Positions 23,468 through 37,910 of a stretch of DNA of 64,000 nucleotides are shown here, piece by piece. Origin of the DNA: Cunninghamella blakesleeana (lineage: Eukaryota > Mucoromycota > Mucoromycetes > Mucorales > Cunninghamellaceae). Numbering within the stretch: the stretch's first letter is position 1; each line of letters starts with the position of its first letter. The stretch lies in NCBI GenBank assembly GCA_017871115.1, contig JAFCIZ010000011.1:389501-453500 (forward strand). Reading direction: 5' to 3'. A model generated the notes under the pieces. It had not been told where the DNA came from and did no database searches. It was given only the letters and a program-made list of their open reading frames with translations. The translations under genes were made by a program, and so were the position numbers.

Positions 23468-23835
23468 TCACATGCCATAAACACTTTTTTCACCACAAAA
23501 GTGTTTACCATTTTTTTTTTTCGTTTTACATATTTCATCAGCTTTGCAACAAATATAGGTATGAATTACACCAACCGTATCTTCACAGGCAAATTCACCA
23601 CTACTAACATCACAACTTCTTTTAGCCAGAGGAAGTCTCATCGCTTGGGCCTTAGTAGTAACACCATTAGCAGCTAATATTTTAAATAAAATGCATAGAT
23701 CAATTGATTTAACTCGTTAGTATATCATTATTTGTTAATATATATTTATTTTATTTTACTTGGTCGAGGAAGTCCATGAATTATACTAATGAAAACAAAA
23801 ATACAATAAATGAAAATGAGTTTATTATAAAGCAT
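23468..23835 (-). CDS. small secreted cysteine-rich propeptide (cystine-knot-like), 93 aa
   Basis: Two exons on the minus strand (23835-23760 and 23673-23468). Exon 1 is 76 bases and encodes a signal peptide (MLYNKLIFIYCIFVFISIIH), the same length and intron phase as in the 13.7 and 48.4 kb copies. Exon 2 has a propart ending in PLAKR (Kex2 site) and six cysteines spaced C-x8-C-x11-CC-x5-C-x10-C. The mature part has longer loops and an AAA-rich Lys segment, so it is the most divergent intact member. The run of 11 A in that segment is a potential frameshift hot spot; the frame used here gives the sixth cysteine and a stop soon after. Secreted; function unknown. Confidence 0.72.
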
Positions 23836-24188
23836 AATTAATGATAATAATAAGAGGATTTGAATGAAAAAAAAGAAAGAAAAAGAAAAAAATGTGCGCA
23901 GATCTTCATTTTATTTTTTATTTTTTTCTCTTTACTCCCCCTTGATTCTCCGTGATAGTTATGTCCATTAGGCTTGTATACATATATATATGTATATTTC
24001 CTAATACGGATTATCATATCATCATTATTTTAAAGATGTATTATAACATGTTTATTATTTACTTGAGACTAAAAACATAATAACCTTGTACTTTATAAGC
24101 CCAACTATTACCATCTCCTTTTTTTTTTACGCATATATATATATTTACTTCCTTCTGTTTATCAACTGTAAAGATTAAAGTTTTTATT
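23836..24188. other. short intergenic region
   Basis: AT-rich upstream region of the cysteine-rich gene and 3' flank of the TIP30-like gene. Nothing else seen. Confidence 0.5.
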
Positions 24189-25467
24189 TTATTTAGTCAT
24201 TTCATCAATATTTTTATTTGAGAAAATAAACACTTTTGAGCCAATTTTACTAGTACGCGTTTGAACATTTTTAGGAATAGAATTAGGCTGTTGGGTAGCT
24301 AATTTCATTGCTTGACCAACGTTGACAACAGGCACTGACATATGTAAATTAAAAAGACCATTGATTTTTGGAACAAATGATCCTACTAATGCTTCTGCAA
24401 ATCTAGTATTGGCTCTTGGTACTTCCACTTCTAAAAATCCAGGTTGAAATATAGAGACTTTTTCAAATCCAGCTTCACTCAGCCTTTCTTCCGTTTCACC
24501 TGTATCAAATAGAAACCCCCATCAATTTCATTGTTTTATTGTTTTTAGACTTTAAACCTGTTTTTTTTTTTATTTATATATGATTATTTATTGTTTACCT
24601 TTACTTCTAGGATATAAAAACCATGAATTTTTATTTGCGCCCTATAGTTTTTTTATTTTATTTTTTTTAAAAAAAAAGAGTATTAGATATACAAATATTT
24701 ACATAAATCGATCTTTTCCATCCATCTCTTTTTTTTTTTTTCTATCTTTCCTTTATCTTTTGATACTTACAGTAGATGAACAATATAAGAAATGAACAGG
24801 ACTTTTAGTGGTACTTTCATTATTTTTGGATGGATTTTCTTCAACTATCATTTTCGCACTATTAACCACATATTCTTGATCGATTTTTAAAAAATTTTCA
24901 GCAGACCCAGCATCAGCTCTTGTTGTACCAAGGCAACAATAAACGTCACTAAAGCATTAATAATAATAATAATACATACATACATACAAATCATTTGTAT
25001 GGTTAATTTACGTAAGAAGGATGTTATTGTTATTACTATTATTATCATTACTTGATATTACGGAAATCTTGTCTATTTTCTTCAAGGTTTTCAAAGTTTA
25101 CTGTTTTTTGAACCTAGAAATAATTAAGAATAAACACGGATATTTAATAACTTGTTCTTTGGATATTTTAATAATAATAATAATAAATTAAGCTCTTACC
25201 AGCTTTTCTTTAGGAATCGAATCGTCTAATTCAACAGCTCTTCGACCCATGGCGATAACAGTTGTATAGTTGGAATCTTTTAATACATTTTTTAATAAAG
25301 CTTTACCAACAGCACCTATTTTTTTTAATAAAGATGGAAATTATTATTATTATTATTGTTATTAAATACGTTTAATTGAGTTATTTCATTTTATAAACTA
25401 TATGCATACCTGTGGCACCAAGAACTAAAGCTGTTTTATTCATTTCTGTTTCCGTGTTGGTTGACAT
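24189..25467 (-). CDS. NAD(P)-dependent short-chain reductase, TIP30/HTATIP2 (Fmp52) type
   Basis: Six exons (25467-25410, 25315-25200, 25113-25052, 24948-24771, 24641-24599, 24499-24189) give 255 residues. The Rossmann motif is ALVLGATGAVGKALL; VYCCLGTTRADAGS, HFLYCSSTGANKNSW and the catalytic YPRSK (Tyr-x-x-x-Lys) follow in family order. This matches the atypical short-chain dehydrogenases around human HTATIP2 and yeast Fmp52, the latter a mitochondrial outer-membrane protein. Exon 5 is only 43 bases and carries the catalytic YPRSK; skipping it would delete the active site. The start is the Met of MSTNTETEMN; a second Met eight residues later is possible. Electron acceptor and substrate are not known for the family. 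Confidence 0.87.
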
Positions 25468-26672
25468 GATATTTTTTATCTTTTTATATATTTCTTTAAA
25501 AGAAAAAAGCAAAAGGTTTAAAAAAAGTCTTTTAAAGAGGAAAAAAAAAAAGGAAAGGTTGTACAAAAATCCTTTTTTGGAATGAGGTTACGTTTTTATC
25601 GGATTCATAAAAGGAAGTAAACATCAGCATTGTTGCTCTTTGTACTTGGTACTTTTTTCTTATTTTTCAGACATTTGCTTTATACTAATATTATTAAAAA
25701 AAACACATAATGGACTTTTGGTGATATACCATGTACCACATTGACTATTTTAAGATTATATATAAAATGATAAATATACGAATGAATAACATAAAATATC
25801 AATATGGAAAAAAAATTGTATACGTATATGGTCATGCCGCCTTTTTTTTTTTAATAAGGAATCAATCATTTTATTTTTGTTTTTAAAGGGAATATAAACA
25901 TTTTTTTTTTTCTTAGCTATTTTTTATTAAAATATTTCATTTTAATCTATTTATTTTTTCTTGATCGAATTACCGGTTATATAAACATGCTCTAAATATT
26001 TTTATTCCATACTTAGCTATATGATGTATAAATGATTTAATTTTTGCTGTTTTGCATTAGTTAATTTATATATGTACTAAGATAAAACTGGTTATTTATA
26101 TACTGATATATGTAGGCACTAACTTTTTATGGTGTGAATATAATTAGAGAATCATTAAATTTAAAGTATTTTAATACCGGATTACAGGAATTTATAAATC
26201 TCGATGAGGGTTACTAGATTTTGCTGAATGCTCATATTTATATTTCTTATAATTAACATTATTGTTTCCTGTCGATCTGTCAGTCAAATGGCACAATAAT
26301 CCAATGCCTTTTTTTTTTCTTTGTTTTAAATTACCATTTTCAAAACCTCTTCCAAATACACTCGATGTTTAATTTTATTATACACATATATTAAACTACA
26401 AATTAATACAATTTCCAAAAGTCCATTTGTGAAAAGATCAGGGATTTCATGACTACAAATGTTGGCATGTGTGAAGAGGGAGAGTCTAAATTAGGTATAT
26501 TTGTACTTCAAAACCAACTTTGTACAAAGGTGTTCCAGAAGCGATCAATTAATTACTTTTTATAGAAACTTATTCCGTCTGAATTTTGTCCGAGACCAAA
26601 CTCTGTATTTGAGCTGTAATCTATTTGATGTATTAAAGATATATATATCTGAATACAATAAAAAAAACCATC

Positions 26673-26710
<38 letters not shown>

Positions 26711-27287
26711 AGCTGTGTAAACAGGTAAAATAATAACAGAGTAATGCAATATTCTTTCTACCATTTTATGAGATTCATGAAAACGATAAATGGAATCGTT
26801 TTGATAATTACATAGCTCAGTAAAACAAACACCTATTTGTTAAAAAAAATAACCAAGGATAATAATTTTTAATATGTGTGTGTACGTGTTAAATAAATAA
26901 AATAATTAACCATGTTTAGTCATTATAATTATTATCAAAGAAAAAAAGAATGAGATCATAAAGATAAGTCTGCAGAAAATAAAGTATATGGATTAATAAT
27001 GCATTTTTTTTTATCCATGACGGTAAGGTATTTACCGTCATTTTCACACTAAAAAATTTTTTTACAATAAAAAGCCGATAAATGGATTAGTAAGAAATGT
27101 CAATAGATTTCTTAATTGGGTAAAATAGGCAATAGCTTACGTTTTTATTTGACTTAATAGCGGGGTTTTAAACTATTGTCATTTTTTTAATTTTTGTATA
27201 TAAATCATGCTAATTTTTTTTTTTTCTTTTCATAACAATTTTAATAAATTATTTAACTTTTATTCTTTAAAAAAACCAAAAATCAAT
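25468..27287. other. 1.8 kb divergent intergenic region
   Basis: Lies between the minus-strand reductase and the plus-strand zinc reductase. Contains a compound TA/TG microsatellite at 26673-26710. A 75-codon frame at 26501-26728 ends in translated repeat and has no recognisable motif. Confidence 0.5.
26673..26710. repeat. compound TA/TG microsatellite
   Basis: A run of TA units followed directly by TG units. Confidence 0.88.
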
Positions 27288-28830
27288 ATGAGCTCTGATA
27301 CTTTTCACGGTTGGGTTGCTACTAGCAAAGGTAAAATTCATTTTATACTTTTTTTTTATTATACTATGAAAAAATTAATAATATTTATTAAATCAATGAA
27401 TTGTTTCATTTCATTTATTTTTTAGATGAACCTCTTGTATGGAAGGAAATGCAATTAAAAACTTGGGAAGAAGATGATGTTGAAATGGATATTTCCCATT
27501 GTGGTATTTGTGGATCTGATATTCATACTATTGATTCTGGTAAGTAATCAAGTTTTTTATTATTATTATTAAAGAAAAAAATTTGCTTATGTGTATTAAT
27601 ATATATGAAATCATATTGACATTTCTATTTTTTGATAACTTTATTTAATTTTTAAATAAAGGTTGGGCACCAGCTAATTATCCTTGCGTTGTTGGTCACG
27701 AAATCGTAGGGATTTGTACTCGTGTTGGTGCTAATGTTACAAGATTCAAAGTAGGCGACAGGTAAAAATTTATTATATAAGAAAAATATGAAAAAGCAGT
27801 TTATTTTATTTTTATTTAACTAATCACAACATTTTTTTTTTTTGATTTACAGAATTGGTGTAGGAGCTCAATCTTCCTCCTGTGGAGAATGCAAGCAATG
27901 CAAAAACGATCATGAAAATATTTGTTCTAAATGGGTAAGTGATTATAAAGAAAAAAAAGTATGACTATTTTTATTTGTTCAATTAATTTGATTTTTTTTT
28001 CTTATAATAATAATGATGACACTAGGTTGGCACATACAATTCTAATTGGAAGAATGGAGATAAAACATATGGAGGGTATGCCGATAAATGGAGAGGAAAT
28101 CATCATTTTGTATTCAAGATTCCAGAAAACATGACCAATGAAATAGCAGCAACCTTTTTATGTGCTGGGGTAACAACTTATGCCCCATTAAAAAGATATA
28201 ATGTCCAACCTGGTGATCGTGTCGGTGTAATTGGTATTGGTGGATTAGGACACTTTGCGGTAATGTGGGCAAAAGCTCTTGGTGCCGCCGAAGTAGTGGC
28301 TTTATCTCATTCTGATAAAAAAAGACAAGATGCTGAAAAATTAGGTGCAACCAAATATATTAATACCTCTAATAAAGAAGAAATGGACGCTATCAAGGGT
28401 ACCTTAACACATATTATTTGTTGTAGTTATCATACTCCCTTTGATTGGGCTTCTTATTTAAATTTATTGGACGCTGAAGGTACTTTTATTTTAGTTGCAG
28501 TCCCTGAAGAACCTTTATCCGGTATTCCTCCCGGTTTTTTGGTTCGTAAACAACTTAAATTGGTTGCTTCTCTTATTGGATCTCCTAAAGATATTGAAGA
28601 TACTTTACAATTTGCTCAAGAACATCAAGTACAGCCTTGGCTTAACAAGTAAGTTTTTTTTTGAAGAATTATTATTAAAAAAGAAAAAGAGAAAAGGAGT
28701 ATGTAAATATATATTTATTGATGATTTTTTTTTTTCCTTTTTAAATAGATATAAAATGTCTGATGCACCAAAAGCTATTGAGGATTTCCGTAATGGCAAA
28801 CCAAGATATAGAAATATTTTAGAAAATTAA
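27288..28830 (+). CDS. zinc-dependent alcohol dehydrogenase, cinnamyl-alcohol-dehydrogenase type (ADH6/7-like)
   Basis: Six exons (27288-27330, 27426-27539, 27662-27761, 27853-27934, 28026-28648, 28749-28830) give 347 residues. Catalytic zinc ligands are C40 in HCGICGSD and the H65 of GHE, with a third cysteine in [10 protein letters not shown]. The structural zinc site is C96, C99, C102 and C110 ([15 protein letters not shown]). The nucleotide fold is [20 protein letters not shown], followed by [15 protein letters not shown], whose small and basic residues favour NADP(H). The family reduces aromatic and aliphatic aldehydes with NADPH in the cytosol; yeast ADH6/ADH7 detoxify cinnamaldehyde, furfural and fusel aldehydes. 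The start is the only ATG giving the conserved [13 protein letters not shown]. Confidence 0.92.
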
Positions 28831-30165
28831 TTTACATTGTAAATTTATTATGTAATAAGTAAATATATTTAGATACTAGATATTATACTTTAGCTTGATA
28901 CATTACATATATGTTTATATAAAAATTTTTATATTACTGTATTTTATTTTATTTTTTTTTAAAAAAGAAACCATTATTATAATGGAGCTAAAAACAATAA
29001 ATTTCTGACTGATAAGAGCAAAAAAAATTTTCCAAAAAAGAATCTCAGTTAATAATGCAAGACATGTATAATAAAAGAAAGTATTTATTGCTACCTCAAA
29101 AACTATTTAAAATGGCTTTTCCTTTAAATATATATAGAGTTGATAAATTATTTGATTTATCCATCTCCTTTTGTTTTTTTTTATTTTCTAATGTTTCGAG
29201 TCAAAGAATATGCGTTCTTAAATAGATTAATGACCATCGGTGATTACTACCGTACGGAAGGTAGTCTGTATATATGATATGATGATGGTTACAATCTATT
29301 AAAATTTTTTTCAATGTATTATTTATAAAATAAATAATTATTTAGTCTAATAGTAAACCTTTAAAGGATCTGATCAGTATTAAAAACAATGAAATGAAAA
29401 CTAGCTAGCATGTGGAACATGATGATATTAAATTTAAATAAGTATTTAACTTGAGTATGATTTTTTAAATTGCTCCATTAATATTTGTGATCATCCTATC
29501 AAAATGAAGTTTATATGTAAAGAGCGACTCTACCATTGGGACCTTAAAATTTCAAGCTAATTAATGTGAGATTTATAAAATTAAGTGATTATTTAGCTTG
29601 AACATTAATTGTGAAATCAATAATTAAGAGCATCATATGAAAATCGATTTACATAGAGGTAATGAAGTTGCTGCCGATCAGAAATAATTTCAATGTCAAT
29701 TGGTTCCTTAATTATAAAGATAATTGATTATTTATTTTGAATCTGGATCTTTGAATGAATCTTCTTATTCTATTAAAAATAAGTAATAAAGTAATAATTA
29801 ACATCGCTTATGGTACAGTAACAATTTATTTATTATAGAAAAAAAAAGGTAATGGTGTCTAAAAACTAAGTACGGAGATATTTTTCAAGTAAAAAAACCA
29901 CTTTTATGGTCGATTGAACCAAGAATATGGGAATCTTATGCCATATAAAAAAAACTTTATATGTGCATAATTAATATATATTGATAAAGAAAAGTGGATT
30001 AAATGGTTAGGATCATGGCCACCACTCTTCTAAAGAAAAGCCACAGATAGATATCATCTTTTATATATGTATATATATATATATATAAATATAAATACAT
30101 ATGACATCAAACTTTCAAAGTGAAGTACCAATTTTTCCTAATTTGTAATCATTTCCCAAGAAACT

Positions 30166-30203
<38 letters not shown>

Positions 30204-30370
30204 TAAACAACCAATTAAACGATGTTTAAAAATAATTGTATACATAGTTTTAGTTTTCTTTTTTTTTAATCAAAAAAATAAAATAAAAAAATATAATTTA
30301 TTATCATCATCATCATTATTATGATTATAATTATCATCATCATAAAAAAATAGTTATTGTTATGTAAGTA
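28831..30370. other. 1.5 kb intergenic, nothing recognised
   Basis: AT-rich, with a small palindrome near 29246-29265 (ACTACC and its complement) and a T25A12 tract at 30167-30203. No coding segment recognised. Confidence 0.5.
30167..30203. repeat. T(25)A(12) palindromic tract
   Basis: The longest of the recurring T-run/A-run palindromes in this window. Confidence 0.85.
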
Positions 30371-31903
30371 CACACAGTTAATGGAGACAAAGAGTTTATG
30401 ATCTAATGCAGCGAAAGACGTTTATTCCCAAATATTCGGATTGCACTTCCTCCATACTTGTCGGCAACTGAAAAATTTCTTGCTAAAGACATTGAACCGA
30501 AAAAAAAAAAAAAATGTTTCAAGGTTATTTGTTTCTCTTCTTGCTTTTATTTTTATTTTTCTTTTTTCTAAATATCTATTAAAATGACTACATAATATAG
30601 TTTTTTTAAAACCAAGCCAATAATATTTAAATATATATATTATTCTCGCCCCTTTTTTTCTTTTTTAAAAAATATGAAAAAACCAAAACCGACAACACCG
30701 CTAATAACTTGATAACCAGTAAAGTAATAATAATAATAAACCGGGTCTCGTTAAAAAAAAAGAAGAATATACATATATGATGTTATTAACTGTTTTATAT
30801 CTCTTATTCTAATATCTTTGTTTAAAAAACATACCAGAAAATGAAATACGTATTAAAAAGACGCGTTTGATTCCAAGAGCGTTCAATACGTTGGAAGGTA
30901 AATAATAATAAATATTCATATTTAATACTTTATTATAGATACGGAGATATAGTGGCTTATGTATTTATATATATCTATGTGTGTAAAATACGTAGTCGAA
31001 AATAATTGTGTTACTTAAAAAAATATAAATATGAGCTAATTTTTATTTATCCCTCTCTTCTCTCTCTTTCATTATAGATCCATTTTTTTTTTTTTTTTTT
31101 TTTGGAAAAAATAAATAAAGCTAGAAAGCCAAGGTTCAATTTCTACCAAAAGAAAGTTTATCTTTTGACTCTGCTATATTACCCTTTTTTCCACCTCTCT
31201 CTCTCTTCCCCTTTTCCCTCCCAATGCATATATATTTTATTATAAAGAATAAGGCTTCTAAAAAAAGTAACTTTATATTTTAATTATCCATCACGCATAA
31301 CCTTCCCTCTCTTTCTCCCTCCCTCTCTCCCTCTCTCACTCCTTTATCCCTTCGCTCTTTTTTTTTTTTTTTAAAAAAAAGTTGGATTTATCACTTCTCC
31401 TGGTGGGGTGGAAAAAAGAAAAGAAAAGGTACACATTGAAATTGTTGTTCCGTTCTTCGGGTATCTTTTTTTTTTTTGATTTTTTTTATTAGAAAAATAA
31501 AAAGAAAGGCAACAACGGAAGGTTAGTTACGTTATATTTTATTTTTTTATAAGAAATTATGTATTTAGATTATTAACCCAAACTATTGCCATATTTTTTT
31601 AATGAATCAAACAATGAACAACATTATTGCTGCTATTTTGATTGATAACTAATTTAATCAACACAATATCGTAATCATCTTCAACAAAAAGAAACAAAAT
31701 GAAATGACGAATTCAATAACGTTGTGTTCTCGCTCTCCTCTTTTGTGTCTTTTCTTTTGTTTTTAATCAAGGACAAATTGATATGTTTTTGTTCAAGAAA
31801 GAATCTGGATCAATGAAATACAAAACATATATAGGGAAAAGGGAAAAAATCTATTCAAAAAGTAAATGGTGTGCCATTTTTTTTGTTGTTTTGTTTCAAG
31901 AAA

Positions 31904-31937
<34 letters not shown>

Positions 31938-33450
31938 TTCTTTCTCGTTCTCTTTCTCATAGACTTATCCTGGGAAAAAAAAAAAAAAAAGTGAATAGCT
32001 TGATTAGAATGCAAAAAGTAATAAAAAAAAGATGCACATATAAGCGTGAAAGACATAGTAAAAAATAATAGAATGCTAATACATATATTTATCGTTTTTT
32101 ATTTTTTAAATATTCAACAATAACATAATTTTTATCGATATAAAAAAGGGGTGTTTGCTCTTCTCTTGATACTTTAGTACCTAAAAGGATAAAATGACGA
32201 ATTCAATAGTTGGGGTTTGGTTTAGTTATTCATTAGAACACAACGGCCAAAGACTGAAAAAGGTAAAATAGTTTATATCAAAATATTCCATTAATAAAAT
32301 ATATGTAATAAAATTTAAACTTTATTTATTTACTGTTTTTATGATTTGTATATTATTTAGGTTAAATAAAGTTTAATTCTTTATCAACAAATATTTCTTT
32401 TTTTTTTTTCTGAACAAATAATAAATAACACCTTTTTAAAGGTATTAACTACCTCTGTTTTTGAAGTATACATATATAAATGTATGTCGTATTTGTCATT
32501 GTGTATTTCATACCAAATATATATATTTATGGATATTTCCTAAAACGCTGCTGCTCCGGATCATTCCATACTCGAAATAATCACCTACATAGCAAGGTTA
32601 TATTTCCTTAAGGGATAAAAAAAAAAAGTTTTTTATCTTGTTTCACAATCATTAGCTTTTTTTTAACAAAATAAAAGTGGTAAATGAAAAAGGATTTTCT
32701 TCGGCTTTATTGTCCTTCATAGTTGAATCGCTCACGTATGAACTATTATATCTTTGAAATAGCGTTTTTATATGATTATTATAAATAAAAAAGAGTCCTG
32801 ACCAATCACACGCACGCATATGTATATATATATATATATTTATAATGTATGAGTAATATAAAGAATAAAAATGCTTTGTTTAGGTTTCATGGGGTCAAAT
32901 TATTAAATCTTAGCTTATAAAATCTTTAGTGTTTGGATTATTTTTCTGAATTTAAAAAAAATAAATCGCGTAACTATTTTTTTACAATTATTCTTGATAA
33001 ATATTGATGACTTAGCTTACACAATCTAAACCCCATATCTATTTTTAATATATCACAATAACAATAACGATAGCAACAATATTGATACTATATTTACAAA
33101 TACACTACTTTATCGTGGAAAATAATCAGAATTTTAAAATGTTGAATAACGTTTTAGACAGTATCAATGTTAATAACATGACGATGGATTAATACACAAT
33201 GATATATATATATATATATATATATATGAAAATAGATCTTCAAAAAAGAGGAACAACAATTGGTATGGCACTCAACTCCGCTACCGATTTGTGTCGATCT
33301 TGTACATATATATTAAAAGTAATGTATCAGCAACCAAAGAGCAGTATTTTAAAAAACGGAAATAGTAAAATGAACAACATACAGAAAATACTAAAGAGCT
33401 TTTCCCCTTTACTAATCATTAGGCTCATGAAAAAATGCAAGAAATAATGA
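30371..33450. other. gene-like region without a long reading frame
   Basis: Composition here departs from ordinary spacer. Short coding-like pieces occur at about 30400-30500 (open on both strands), 30833-30898 (ends in a GTAAAT donor) and 32194-32262 (MTNSIVGVWFSYSLEHNGQR followed by LKK and a GTAAAA donor). A strongly pyrimidine-rich tract fills 31170-31345, as often seen in fungal promoters or 5' leaders, and a CT microsatellite lies at 31907-31934. A 17-base word beginning AAATGACGAATTC is present at both 31703 and 32192. I cannot assemble a gene from these pieces; a long-leader gene with tiny exons, a noncoding RNA or a decayed gene are all possible. Confidence 0.35.
31907..31934. repeat. 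CT microsatellite
   Basis: About 14 uninterrupted CT/TC units within a pyrimidine-rich region. Confidence 0.9.
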
Positions 33451-34527
33451 ATAATATATTATGATATATCATTATCGGTTCAATAGGAATAATCTAAAGA
33501 TAGTAAAATATATACTGGAACAACCGTTTATCCATAAAACTTTTTTATTATCAAGTATTGGAAATGTTTAAAAAATAATAATAATAATAAAAGAGGACAA
33601 CTATAACAAGATATAAACTACCTTAATAGTTGGATGGTTGAACACACTTTTATTTTACCAATAAGGTAATGGATAAATGAGGAAAGATAAGAGGGGGAAA
33701 TGGAGAAAGTTGTGAAACAAAGCGATTAAAACAAAAACAAAAAAAAAAAACAAAAAGTAGTGTCATGGTGTTAGGATGAATAATAAACAATGGTGTGTGT
33801 ATTAAAAATTATATTATTCGGAGTTTCATTTTGAATTAAACTAGTTATAATCCTTTTTCTTTTTTATATCTATTTCTTTTACTAGATGAAAATCTTTTTT
33901 TAATTTATAAAATCCGATAAACATTATCTAAATACAACTAGAAAGAGTAAAAGTGAATATTAATTATTGAAATTGATAAATAGTTGGAAAAAAATGGTAT
34001 TTTAATACCTGTGATAATGATATCCTATTAGCCGTAGCGACGGCCTGATTACAATTATTTATTGTGATGGTCCTTTATTATTGAAGGGAAACAATCTAAA
34101 GCTATAATTTTCTTTTTTCAATAAATAGTACTATATTATCTACTTTAATTAATGATATATATATATACAAATTTACATTACGGAATAATATATATTTTAT
34201 ATTGTGAAATAAATTCATCTATATACAAAAGTGGCTCTCAACAAATAAGTTTACTAAAAATGTTAACTCAAATCAAATTGATAAAAAAAAGAGTTTAGAA
34301 AAGGTGATTTATCAAATTTATATAAATTTGAAAAAGCAATTCGCTTGATATTTATGGTAAAAAAATATAAATTAGGTTATTACTCGGTACATTTGTGTTT
34401 GTATCTTTGTAAATTCAAATATTCCACTAAACCAAATAAAAAACAATATACAATAGACATTTTTATTTTAAATAGCATATACTTTTCATTTTTATTTTAA
34501 AATAAATAGATAATGATGAAAGACTTC
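33451..34527. other. intergenic, 3' flank of the chitinase
   Basis: AT-rich spacer with no recognised feature. The open frame ending at 33447 begins inside a TA microsatellite (33201-33226) and has no recognisable domain. Confidence 0.5.
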
Positions 34528-36253
<1,726 letters not shown>

Positions 36254-37910
36254 CTTTAAAAATAAAATAAAAACAAAATAGTCTATTGAGGGAAAGGAAG
36301 GGGTTTTTTTTACAGAAAAAATAATAAAGTAAAGAAAAAGAAATTAAAATTAAAAAAGATGATGAAATAAATAAGAAATATTAATTATTACTCTTTTTTC
36401 ATTGTTACGTTAATTTATTATATATAGTAAACCATAATTAAAATTACCAGGTAGAAAATAAACTTTTTGTTTGTGTAATATATATTTTTTTTGTAAAAAA
36501 AAAAAAAAAAGAGGGTTCATTATGTTACATACCAAAACTATTCATAATTGCGCTGTATTACAGCTCCGCCTTTCAACATTACGTATACAAATCATTATAA
36601 TAAAAAAAGGATGATTATATGAAAAAGGATATATCATAAATAAGAAAGGATCTTACTAAGGCAAAGGAAGGAACTAAAATAATAGCATTAATTAATTTAT
36701 TATTATTATTACCATTAGCATTGATGATAACCATGATGGTTACAAAAATCATTTATTCAATATTTGTATAATAAAAAAAAAAAAACAGAATTTGGGAATA
36801 ATATATTAATTAACTCTTTCTTTTATGACATCAAAAAAAACAAAAAAAAAAAAATGCAGGCGGAGGTTAAAGACTGCTTTAACAAGTTACACATTGATTA
36901 TTAAATTACTCTTCTATTCATTCGATAGTTTCTATAATAATAAATGTGCTGCCTTTTATTTTGTTTTTAATGTTATATATATAAATGTGATATATAATAA
37001 TATAAAAGGAATTGTAGATTAAAGGATAAGGATTAAAAAGCAACAGAATGAAAATTCAAACTCCACGCTTATTTTTTTTTTTAAATCAAGGAGAAAGGAG
37101 TGGATAAAAGGAAAAATTCATCATCATCATCATCATACATACCTTTTTATTTATTTGTTTGTTAATAATGGGGTTCTCGCATACTTTTTTTTGAGTGTTT
37201 TATGTGCTGATCATAATTAATTTATATGCTACTATACTAATATTAAATCCAGGAACAACCCTGATAATCTTTTTTTATTAGGTGGTGAGTATAGAAAATT
37301 AAATTGGTCCATGTATTTAAATAAAAATAATAAATATATACGCATGGAGTTAGATTTTATAAACTTGTCAACCTTTTGATCATTGTGTTTTCTGACTTTT
37401 AAATCTTTTACGCATATAATTTTTTTATCGAATCAATTATTTCTTTTTTTCCATTCCTCGAGATCTTTTCTTTATATTTTACTTTTTTATTATAGATATA
37501 GTTTTGTGATTTAATAAAAAGACACTACCTACCCATTGCCAATTAAAATTATTTATTTTGAATATAACCTCACCTTATTCATTTGAATTATTTATTATTA
37601 TTTAATGGTAGATTATTAAATCAATATATTTGAAAAAAATTAATGTAAACGTCATTTTGTTATTGGACTTTAATTTTATTTATTTTTTTTAAAAAAATAA
37701 TGATTTATATCAAAGAGATAAAAGTGATTCAGATAATTTTTTTATTCTTATTTTAAAAACAAATAAAGTGATGAATAGCAATACTAATATTTCAATATAA
37801 ACTATATATAAAAAAAAAAGATATTTTCCAATTAAAACTCACTGCTCTATTTTTTTCTTTTTTTTTATTATTCTTGTTTTTCTTTTACTTTATATATATT
37901 ATTCATTTTT
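36254..37910. other. 1.7 kb divergent intergenic region
   Basis: Upstream sequence of both the minus-strand chitinase and the plus-strand short F-box gene. It is AT-rich with an ATC/CAT repeat near 37117-37137. No coding segment recognised. Confidence 0.5.

Noticed and set aside
23446..23673. Longer reading of the 23.5 kb cysteine-rich gene ending at 23446
   Set aside because: It came from miscounting the A run; with 11 A the frame gives the sixth cysteine and stops at 23468, and exon lengths then sum to a multiple of three.
24500..24770. Apparent loss of the catalytic YxxxK in the TIP30-like reductase
   Set aside because: The motif lies in a 43-base exon at 24599-24641.
28114..28350. 78-codon minus-strand frame
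   Set aside because: Antisense to exon 5 of the zinc alcohol dehydrogenase.
30394..30497. Short minus-strand frame reading MSLARNFSVADKYGG
   Set aside because: Only 29 codons, no splice partner found, and the opposite strand is open too; not enough to call a gene.
33199..33447. 82-codon plus-strand frame
   Set aside because: Begins in a TA microsatellite, and no family resemblance was recognised; left as part of the unresolved 30.4-33.5 kb region.
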